From Naematelia aurantialba (lineage: Eukaryota; Basidiomycota; Tremellomycetes; Tremellales; Naemateliaceae), in contig JAKFAO010000003.1 of the NCBI GenBank assembly GCA_021527695.1, forward strand, positions 930,001 through 994,000: 64,000 bases of DNA. Direction: 5' to 3'. Below, piece by piece: positions 56,501 through 64,000 of the stretch; positions within the stretch are counted from its first letter, which is position 1; each line of letters starts with the position of its first letter. The translations under genes were made by a program, and so were the position numbers. The notes beneath the pieces were generated by a model that saw nothing but the letters and a program-made list of their open reading frames with translations, was not told the DNA's origin and ran no database searches.

Positions 56501-58978
56501 GCAATCTCGCGAAGCAAGTGCGCTCGTTTTGACATCGATGAGAAACCAGTTGGCGAGCGTGCCATCATGTTGGGCGTGGTGGGTGACCTTGCGAGGACGG
56601 AAGGAAGTAGTGGAGAGGGTTCTGTCACGGTGCGAGCCATTGGGCGAGGGACGGGAGAGGCACCGTTGATCCCAAGTAGTCGAGCGGATGTGTGCAGGGT
56701 CGCTGGGGACATGTTGGGCATGGAGGGAGATCGAACGGGTTTCGATTCAGCGGTGCTATGGGATTCGAAGGAGGCTGGCGTTGTTGAGCGTGAGTGATCT
56801 GCAAAAGATGGAACAGGCAGATCCTTGTTGAATTGGGGAGGTTGAGGAGATCTTGGCGAGAGCTGCACAGTCAGGGCAAGTGGTGTCTGGTTGACTCACT
56901 GTAAAGGTTGTGTTGATCGTATCCTGACTCTTCTTTTTTCCCCAGCCAATATTGTCCATTCTAGTGATCTTCTTGCTTGCGCTGATAGGACCATGCAGAC
57001 CCTCGTTCTCTGGCAACATAGTCGTCGCCTCGTTTCCAGGCCAAGAAGTCCGTTGTTGTACAGAGGAATCGTCGGTATACACACTCGGAACGGCCGAGTG
57101 CAACCCTGTATCAAGCGTGGTTGGTACGCTACTTGGTGGTGCCGAGTCCTGAGAGTAGACTGAAGGGGCTGTGAACATTGTGAATCGTATCTCGGCTGTC
57201 GTGGGTGTCGGTATGTCAGGAAGATCCTTGACCGTTTGGGGATCTGGGCGTAGCAGTGATTCCTCCAGTGCAGGCGGAGTCTCAGAAGGCGTGAGCCAGC
57301 CCGCTGTAGCTTTGTTGGAATCGTAAGAGTCAGTCCGCTGATGTGCGGGACGAATATCTTTGATCTCAAGCCCGGCCGCTGTGGCGCGACTCATGCTACG
57401 CAGAGGGCTCTTCATGGGCACAGGAGGACTCGGACGCGCCGACGCTGCTACTGCTTGAGCGGGAGACTTCACAGGCAGATTGATGGTAAGATTGGGATTC
57501 GGTGACTTGCGTTCCGTGCGGGGGGAGCTGAAAGGCGACGGCTTCCTGCCGAAAGCCGGAGATGGGCTCTTGGAAGGGCTTCCTCTGGGATCGAGTTGTG
57601 TTCGTGATGGAGTAGGTGAACCCGCTGGAGAAGGTCTTTGCGGAGAGTGCGGGGGTCGTTTTGACTCGTATATGCCCCCGAGATCGATGTTCCGTGATGC
57701 GCGACGGGGCGGTGTCTCAAGGGAAGACTCTTCGGTGGGACGAGGCACGAGACCGGTCATTGAGCTCTTTCGCGGGCTGATTTGAGGCTGCATGGCACCG
57801 GCCTTGGGCGAAGTCGACGATGTGCGAACGGGGATCTCGATGGGTCGCAAAAGGGCCGGCTGCACAGTCTCCGATGATGGTGAAGGGTCTGCCGTCCGCG
57901 AAGACGTCTCTCCGAGGCCGAATTCAGATCCACTGGAGGAGAGATCAACAACGTCCACTCCGTCATTTGAGACATCACGGATACTGCCACCATCCTGGAA
58001 TCCGGGTGAATCGCGAGGTGAATTGGCGAGGGACAGTGACGAACGGGATGAGGTGGACTGTGAGAGATGGTATGATGTTCGGCGTGACCCTGGCCTCGGA
58101 GGGACCCCAGACGGTGATGTGGTCCGAGAGTTCTTGGCAGCGGCAGCCAGATCGATCTCGGAAGACTTGTGACGCAGCGCTAGGCGAGATGGGCCAGCTT
58201 CGACTCTTTCTGGAGTCGGCTGCAGGACACCGATCCCGCCGCCGCCCGGTTGTCCAGGCAAGGCGATGGAAGCTCTTCGCTGAGGAATCTTTGATGGAGA
58301 GGGGGATAGGGAAGCTTGGGAGAAACTGATGTCGGGGAAAGGCTTGGCCGGTGATCGTGTGCCGGTCGACGTCTCTCGGCGAGATGGTCCAGGCCGTTTT
58401 GATGAATACGACTCGCCCAGAGATGGCCCAAAAGTACCGCCTGGCGTGGACGCTTCGCTGACTCGTCTAGCTGGCGCTCTAGGTTGGTGCACAGGCCCAC
58501 TGCCACTGAGGCGCCTTGACTCGCCTGGCCGAACCGATGGCAATGGGATGCCAGACCCTGCGGGACGTCTGGACCTGGATCCGCCCGTCGCGAATGTTCC
58601 GCCTTGCCGTGGTGACCCCCCGCCAAACACATCCTCCCCGGGACGAGATGAAGTTGACCCATTCGTCTGCGACACGCTCATTCGAGGTGATCCGCTGGCT
58701 CGAGTGGAGGGGGTAGCCCTGAATTGGCCATTTGCGTGCGGTGAGCCTTGGTGGCGCGGGGGAGTGCCGGATCCAGTAGGGGTGGTATAGGGCAGAGAAG
58801 ACAGGGAGGTGGACGAGCCGGAGCGAGTTTTGGCATCAAAGTAGTCGGCAGCGGCATGACCAGACGGCGAGCGCTTGTAGCTTATACCTCGAGGGGATGA
58901 GGCGGGACCAGGGCCAGAGGCGGGCGGGCTGGACGAGTAGTGTGGCGTAAAGTTGGACGAAGTGGGACGCCCAGACAT
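53534..58978 (-). CDS. large Rho guanine-nucleotide exchange factor, DH-BAR-SH3-like
   Basis: A cytoplasmic activator of Cdc42/Rac-type GTPases at membranes. The first ~700 residues (start MSGRPTSSNFTPHYSSS) are disordered and Ser/Pro/Arg-rich. Introns near 56895 and 55950-55990 lead to the DH domain: KRAHLLREIATTERAYANDL, LADIAAVAEDLAGAFEDAL, LRPLYLAYCARQAAS and SMLIKPVQRITKYPLLFDDL, the conserved helix. A BAR-type coiled-coil region follows: ASDPIDQRLGAFKKVIADI, LQLRDGRRAIERTL-like segments, LLDELPAFLEGHSRILDIA and RYHRVVRDKLGEYARTW. A Ser-rich linker has a 15-nt coding repeat. The C-terminus (LYQCACVADFDPARYGSKK, then FLRIQSGDLVDVFHEVG and IGLVICSFLEPL) resembles a diverged SH3 fold. The order DH-BAR is that of fission-yeast Gef1 and animal Tuba. 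About 1,770 residues. A start slightly upstream (59032) is possible. Confidence 0.82.
53987..54088. repeat. 15-nt coding tandem repeat (SSQTP/SSQAP)
   Basis: Units of GAAGACGGTGTCTGA on the plus strand, about 6-7 copies, code on the minus strand for repeated S-S-Q-T-P with the last copies S-S-Q-A-P. They lie in the linker between the BAR region and the C-terminal SH3-like domain of the GEF. Confidence 0.85.
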
Positions 58979-59519
58979 GGCAGAGTGCTCCAGTGCTGGC
59001 GTGGAAGGCGCTTCCCCACAGCTCGGTCGCACGGGTGTTTACGCTTGCTGCAACGACATGCGAGAGGTTAAAGGCGACGAGCAGTAAGGTGCAGGTCAAG
59101 TACCGACAACGACGTCATGCTAGTTGTCCCACGAGTCAAAAAGCAGCTGCGGCAAGGCCTGGCCAAGACGAAGCTTCCACGCTCCGACGCGCGTGTAGCC
59201 TAGTCCCTTTCGACTGGTTTGGCACTCCCGCAATCGCAAAGACGCCCTCGCCAAGCGAACGCTGCTCTGCTGCTGTCGATGATCGATGTCGAGGCTGCCT
59301 TTCGAGGGTGCAGCAAGGGGCGTACAATTGAGTAGAATGGTGAAAAATGCAGACAAGACAAAAACTCGTGCGAGAACGAGCAACAGGACGGCGAGGGGCG
59401 GTCGTGCCCAATGTCCCCCTCTTGCTTACGTAAGAGTCAACTTGGGAAGAAAGAGCAACACCTGTGTTATGAAACCTCTTACGCTCCAACTTGTCTCTGC
59501 GAGTTTCGCATTGTCGACC
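58979..59519. promoter_or_regulatory. divergent promoter, Rho GEF / RPB4
   Basis: A 541-bp region between the divergent starts. Short open frames are present on both strands but none has recognisable motifs. Confidence 0.45.
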
Positions 59520-60513
59520 ATGGTCAACGAGACGAAACCAGTCATCTCAGCCAATACGGCTGCTCAAAGCGGGCCGCTCCATGGTATCCTAGGTTCCAGC
59601 AGATCGCGGCGGACGGTGATCACAGAGGAAGACGCTACAAAGCTACAATTTGGCGGTCAGTCTCAATGTCATCGTCCTGTCTTATGCGTCACTGAAAGGC
59701 CGTCCTAGATTTTGCGGATGGCGAGACCCTCACGCCAAGTGACGTGCAGCAGCTACTGCTTATCCGGAATCAGCCGGGCGCACCACCAGCTCCAGATAAC
59801 AAGTAGGTCGTCCTCCGTGCTCCGTGATGCGGGCTGTCGGCTGCTTCATTGCACCATGAAGTACCTTGCTGAACCCAGTGCAGAGTGTACAAGACGACCG
59901 TGGAGTATGTCAATGATTTCTCAAATGCAAGCTATGCTGTAGTGGCTTCTATGCGAGAGTGAGTCTTGGACAATGCACCCGCTTCTTCCCTGCTTCCCTC
60001 CTTCCTTCTTCGCCTCCTTCCTCCTTCCCTCTTTCCTTCCTCCCCTCCTTCCCTCCTCCCCTCATTCCTTGCAGGCTGCTTTTACTCTTACTGTACAGGC
60101 TGCTTTTACTCTTACTGTACAGGCTGCTTTTTATTCTTACTGGTGTCCTTGGTCCTTCTTCTCCTTGCTTCCTTCTTCCTTCTTGTCCCTGTGCTTTTCT
60201 TCCAAATTCCGTCTAGAATTGAGACTGGGGACCTCATAAATGCAAGACCGCTTACTCGTGCCAGGTCATTACAAGCCCAAGGCTCCTTTCTCAACAAGTT
60301 TGAAATTGCGCAAATCATGTACCTCCGCCCAGAACGTGTTGAAGTCGCCGTGGCCCTTATTCCCAGGTAGGCCCACGCTTGTCTTTTCTGTCGTGGAACG
60401 AAGACTGATGACTTAGTTTGGAACGCTATGCCCATGGGGACGAGGAGGAGGGCCGGCTACAGCAGATCCTCGACGACGTTCGGACCCAGGCGCGGTATGC
60501 TGCTCAGGGATGA
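59520..60513 (+). CDS. RPB4: RNA polymerase II subunit Rpb4
   Basis: The stalk subunit of RNA polymerase II (with Rpb7) in the nucleus. The start MVNETKPVISANTAAQSG leads to VITEEDATKLQFG. An intron follows, then DFADGETLTPSDVQQLLLI. The next intron gives NRVYKTTVEYVNDFS and ASYAVVASMRE. A 306-nt intron (59959-60264) is then removed and the frame resumes SLQAQGSFLNKFEIAQIMYL and RPERVEVAVALIPS. A final intron leads to LERYAHGDEEEGRLQQILDDV and TGA 60511-60513. The FEIAQ...L.PE..E...ALIPSLE...LQQILDD pattern is the Rpb4/RPC9 core; the acidic N-terminus and length (about 160 residues) favour Rpb4 over Rpc17. Confidence 0.82.
60073..60144 (+). repeat. 24-nt tandem triplication in RPB4 intron
   Basis: Units at 60073-60096, 60097-60120 and 60121-60144 share AGGCTGCTTTTACTCTTACT. 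The first two end TGTAC before AG, giving repeated CTTAC...ACAG branch/acceptor-like motifs. The third has diverged. The surrounding intron is CT-rich. Confidence 0.9.
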
Positions 60514-60697
60514 TTTGGTCAACCGCAGAATGTGCCCTCTCAATAGACGAACCCTCTTCTCGCCATGACCTAAGAGACTGCCTCTAGGCTGTTTATCCTC
60601 TTGGCTGACATGCTTTATAATGATGTAATGACTGTACGACTGTACGACTGTACGATTGTGCGAGCAATGTCCGATGCCGTCCACCTACACCAGTTGG

Positions 60698-62727
60698 CTA
60701 CCGCTGCAACGCCTCCGGCAGTCCCCGCACATGTGCCGCACTCTCCAGTCGCAGGCCACCGTCGCTCTGTTTCGCCATCAGTGGACACACACTCATCTCT
60801 GCCCAGCTCGCCCAGACTTCTTCCACGGCGGCCACGACGTTTGGCTGGTCGATGACGAGGAGAAAGATGGCGTCGTACCCTCCCGCTACGTGCCGAAAAG
60901 AGGAACACATCAGCCGAAATACATTTCCTACGGTAAGACTTTGGTGGGAACAGAGTGTGAACTTGAGAGAGACTTACCGCCTGGGACGCCACCGCCGATG
61001 ACACCAGGACAAGCCGAGCAGGCGTCAAGCAGCCTCGTCTGCTCAGCAGGCTCGATGGGCACTTGCGAAGCGTCTGACATGGCCCTGAGCAGTCGGCGTA
61101 TATCCTGAATCGCAAACAACACATCAGCCATGCTTAAATAATGAACCGGACGAGACACGCACCGACAGAGCGAGTTTAGCTTCTCTCAAGAGGCCGCCTA
61201 ATCCGGCGTCGTCTACGCCCCCAATCGTACGTTTGCTCGCCTGCTCCAGCGCACTAGCATAAACTGCACTTTCTTCCTCCCCTTCGATTCTGCCCAAAGC
61301 ATCTCCGAGCGTACGATTGGCACAGTCCAATTGGGTCCACAACTCGTCCGCGGCGGCCCGCTCCGCCCCTCGCCACTTTAGGACCTTGCCGACGAAGCTC
61401 GGGGTGTCGGTACCTGCATCGACATCGGCCAGCATGAGACGCAGGCCTGACGGGAGGCGGAACGGCGAGACACGTTGGTCCCATCTCCCGGGGTCTAGCG
61501 AAGCGAGGAGAGATACTGACCCTGTGGAGGCCGACGAGTCCATGAGAGGGGCGAGGATGGATGGAGAGAAGCGTCGGTAGACGTGTGTCCCGTATACGGC
61601 GCTGGAGACGTCGAAGCCCGATCCCACCTTGCCCTGAGCGAGACAGTGCGCGAACTGCGCCAACGAGTGCACGATGTCCAGCCCGGCTGTGGTTGTTGAG
61701 ATCGAGGTCGCAGGCGCCGAGGTTGCTGGTGTGGCGGGTAACGGCAAGGTTGACAACGTACTGTCATGGCGATGTAGAGCTTCTGACTGCGAGTGAGACG
61801 GCAAGTTGATGAAACCGAGATGCTGGAGAAGTCCAGCGACGAGCGACGTAACCAGAGCAGCAGACGAGCCGAGACCCGTCTTGTTTGTCTGCTGTATTGG
61901 GCGCGGGAGGGGGTGGAACGGCTCCAGGGATCTTAGGGCCGATATCCGCGGTGGCAGGTTTGCTTGCGACAGCTATCCTTCATAAGCAGGCGTCTACAGA
62001 ATGCTAACGAATGGAGACAAGAAGACAAGAAGACAAGAAGGGGAGAAGGGGAGAAGGGGAGAAGGGGAGAAGGGGAGAAGGGGAGAAGGGGAGAAGGGGA
62101 GAAGTGGAGAAGGGGAGAAGGAGAGAAGGAGAGAAGAGGGAACCAGAGACCCACCTGCTCGCGTTGAGAGTAAAAGTCGTTGTCGGCCAGAACGACGATC
62201 TGCAGCCCCTGGCTCCGGGCCACCAGCTCTTCCGCAGCCAGCTCTGCTCCCAAATCGTCCCTCAGCGTCTGGTACATGAACCTCAGCGTCTGCGTGAGCG
62301 TGATCTCGATGAACGTGTTTCTCGTCTCCCCGACAGCTTCCACCCTCACGCCATCCTGGACAGACAGGTGATACGCCCACGTCGACTGTGGCCGCGGGAA
62401 CTGGCCGGCGCGAATGCTGATCCTAGCGTGCTCGCCGGCGCGAATACGTATCCGAGCGTGCTCACTCGAGCTTGCGCCTGAAGAAGTTGCGCCTGAAGAA
62501 GTTGCGCCTGAAGAAGTTGCGCCTGAAGAAGTTGCGCCTGAAGAAGTTGCACCTGAAGAAGATGATGGCGATTCGCGAGGCGCAGGCAGGGGCGAGACGA
62601 GGCTCGTGTAGAACCGCGACGAGGTGGCTACCACCAAGCCCGAGTAGGCCGGGTCGAGAACCAGATACCCGCCAGCGAGGAGCACCTTGCCAGGCGCTGA
62701 GACGACCGTCGCCCGGCTGGTTGCCAT
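60698..62727 (-). CDS. ERG8: phosphomevalonate kinase
   Basis: A GHMP kinase phosphorylating mevalonate-5-P in the isoprenoid/sterol pathway. The N-terminus TVVSAPGKVLLAGGYLVLDP is the GHMP opening. It is followed by SGLVVATSSRFYTSLV and a Ser/Ala-rich insertion of six S-S-G-A-T units. Then come TWAYHLSVQDGVRVEAVG, FIEITLTQTLRFMYQTL and IVVLADNDFYSQREQ. An intron holding a purine minisatellite leads to NLPPRISALRSLEPFHPLP and the glycine-rich ATP loop KTGLGSSAALVTSLVAGLL. LAQFAHCLAQGKVGSGFDVS is a conserved ERG8 block. SGLRLMLADVDAGTDTPSFV, ACSACPGVIGGGVPGAGGYDA and a C-terminal EALQR end it. Introns lie near 61085-61150 and 60935-60985. Confidence 0.93.
62013..62140. repeat. purine minisatellite (AAGACAAG then GGGGAGAA) in ERG8 intron
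   Basis: Three AAGACAAG-type units are followed by about nine GGGGAGAA units (period 8) and degenerate GAGAGAAG units. On the coding strand it is a pyrimidine tract inside the ERG8 intron. Confidence 0.92.
62474..62563. repeat. 15-nt coding repeat in ERG8 (six units)
   Basis: Six units of GCGCCTGAAGAAGTT (the last one varied) encode a repeated A-T-S-S-G on the minus strand, within the N-terminal part of phosphomevalonate kinase, between strands of the GHMP fold. Confidence 0.92.
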
Positions 62728-63310
62728 GATTATCCCCTGCCTATCCCTCAGCTCCAGCTGGGGTCGTGCATCTGTTGGCGAAGCGTGAAGCTCCGGGCAT
62801 GGTTGCGGCGCTGTCGGACGATACTACTCGTATTTCAGAGAGAGCGCCTCCGCCACGTGGTGTGGCGGACGTTTCTTCAACATTCACTGTGCAAGGATTT
62901 GTTGGATAGAATCAACGTGAATGCATATGCAGGACAACAAGCGTATAGTCAGGCAACCAAACCAACCTTGTTGTGGAGCCCTCTCATGCATACCTCAACG
63001 TATAAAAATATACGACAACTAGAATGACTGCCCGGAGCTAAGGGTGGTATCGGCGCCGATAAAAATCAAACTGTGACGTGCTCATTCGCTGGATCTACAG
63101 CATCATCATGAACAAACCGTAGGCAGGCTGCAGGAGAGCGGCGCGCCGATATGATCTTGCGGCATCCTTCGACTGCACCACGGATACCCAGCCTCCGTTC
63201 CTTCTATATGCTTGGGAGACGACAGCTGTCCGCCTCTGCTGCTCGCAACCTCCTCTGCTGCTCGCAATTCAGAGGCCGAGTTATCGGTCGCCACTCCCAC
63301 ACGTGACTCG
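62728..63310. other. intergenic
   Basis: Holds the ERG8 promoter and the 3' flank of the C2-domain gene. A duplicated CTCTGCTGCTCGCAA segment occurs at 63233-63267. No gene is supported. Confidence 0.5.
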
Positions 63311-64000
63311 TCACTCGTCACGATCCACCTTCTCTCTCTTCCTTAGCATCCCGAACCGGCTCGGACTATCAGGGCCCTTGGAACTGATACTTGGCGTTCT
63401 CCCCCGCCCAAGCCCTCCAAGCATCTTGGGTGCCGGACTTGAGCCGGCAGTCGCCCAATCTAATCGCAATCGCAACAGCCCCGTGCCATTCGTCAACTCG
63501 ACGCTGACGTCGGCATTTGGCATGGCCTGCTGGACGTGTCGCCAGATCTATTCACTTCAGCGCCAAGCTCACATGGGAGTCGCGAGGCACTTACATCCAC
63601 CTCCGCCTCGCCGATCTCTGCGTCTTTGCCGATGGTCTTGTGGTCTACGTCGTCAGTGGACGGGACAAGCGCATACTCACCGTAAACTCCAAGCTGAAAC
63701 GTGGACGCTCCAGTTCCAATATTGAATTGGAAGGTCTCATTCCTGCCAGATCAGCACCCGTGAATTGCTTTACATGCTCAATGATCAACACCCCGACGCA
63801 CCATTCAGCTTCGACGCCCTTGACGTGACCCGTCTTGTGTGTCTTGCCTCCAAGCTTGATCTGGACGTACGGCTTGAGTCCGCTGTCTCCCTTCAAATCC
63901 TTCGCCGAGACGACCGTTATCGCCAGTACTCCAGGCTCAGTCGGCCCATGGCCCTCTCCTGAGGGTAGAGTGGTGGCTGCAGATCCAGCAGGTACACCAG
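63311..64000 (-). CDS. C2-domain protein, 3' part (tricalbin-like?), truncated by window
   Basis: The gene runs off the right edge, so only the C-terminus is visible. A Gly/Pro-containing lead-in (EGHGPTEPGVLAITVVSAKDL) starts a C2 domain. It continues KGDSGLKPYVQIKLGGKTHKT, GHVKGVEAEW, an intron, NETFQFNIGTGASTFQLGVY, an intron, and DHKTIGKDAEIGEAEVD. The end is QAMPNADVSVELTNGTGLLRL with a Ser/Pro/Arg-rich tail ending KREKVDRDE and TGA 63311-63313. A C-terminal C2 domain followed by a short basic tail is the arrangement of fungal tricalbins (ER-plasma membrane tethers), but other C2 proteins are possible. Confidence 0.65.

Noticed and set aside
57792..58790. Plus-strand frames of 126-169 residues opposite the Rho GEF
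   Set aside because: Antisense shadows of the Ser/Pro-rich N-terminus; codon periodicity and the continuous 758-residue frame favour the minus strand.
59959..60239. Plus-strand frames rich in L-P-S-F and L-L-L-Y-R repeats
   Set aside because: These read the CT-rich intron and 24-nt repeats of RPB4. Splicing at 59959-60264 joins conserved Rpb4 sequence.
61933..62481. Open frames encoding G-E-K-G-R-R-G or L-L-P-F-S-P-S-P repeats
   Set aside because: They come from the GGGGAGAA minisatellite inside the ERG8 intron and have no protein character.

Overview
This is a gene-dense stretch of nuclear DNA from a fungus, most likely a basidiomycete yeast of the Tremellomycetes kind. That is an inference. 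It rests on about 28 intron-rich genes in 64 kb, mostly very short GT-AG introns (about 36-60 nt) with CTAAC-like branch sites, many divergent gene pairs, and protein types such as RAC1, a DH-BAR exchange factor, fungal allantoate-permease-type transporters, Zn2Cys6 regulators and myo-inositol oxygenase. No rRNA, tRNA, CRISPR or intact transposon was recognised. Almost all coding entries are spliced, so coordinates run from first to last codon with introns inside.

Layout. 0.4-5.4 kb: divergent TFIIH subunit Tfb4 (-) and ribosome-biogenesis WD40 protein Utp4 (+). 6.3-8.4 kb: a cysteine-rich type I membrane protein (-) with a large GGAA microsatellite in an intron. 9.5-18.2 kb: a metabolic block with a HAD hydrolase (+), a Zn2Cys6 regulator (-) divergent from myo-inositol oxygenase (+), and a phytanoyl-CoA-dioxygenase-like enzyme (+). 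18.4-20.9 kb: the most unusual gene, a protein that appears to join the helical domain known from alpha-glutamyl/putrescinyl-thymine pyrophosphorylases and 5-hydroxymethyl-dU DNA kinases to a chromodomain. 21.1-25.5 kb: eIF3h, phosphomannose isomerase and a small mitochondrial membrane protein resembling a complex I accessory subunit. 26.2-27.9 kb: RAC1 with a predicted 3-nt exon. 28.3-31.8 kb: divergent mitochondrial genes, a DUF1279/FAM210-type protein and the tRNA 2-thiouridylase MTU1. 32.2-32.8 kb: a small secreted protein.

33.0-45.5 kb looks like a catabolic cluster: an allantoate-permease-family transporter, an M20 metallopeptidase/amidohydrolase, two PuuE-type polysaccharide deacetylase-family genes plus a fragment of a third, an F-box-like protein and a second MFS transporter. 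The working hypothesis is use of an amide or ureide nitrogen source.

47.0-64.0 kb: a DUF2236/mpaB-type oxygenase, an AVT1-like vacuolar amino-acid transporter, a very large DH-BAR-SH3-like Rho GEF, RNA polymerase II subunit Rpb4, phosphomevalonate kinase Erg8 (sterol/isoprenoid pathway) and the 3' end of a C2-domain protein, possibly a tricalbin, running off the window edge.

Intergenic and intronic DNA is rich in strand-asymmetric purine/pyrimidine tracts and short tandem repeats (GGAA, GGGGAGAA, GA, 15-nt coding repeats, 24-nt and 51-nt repeats).
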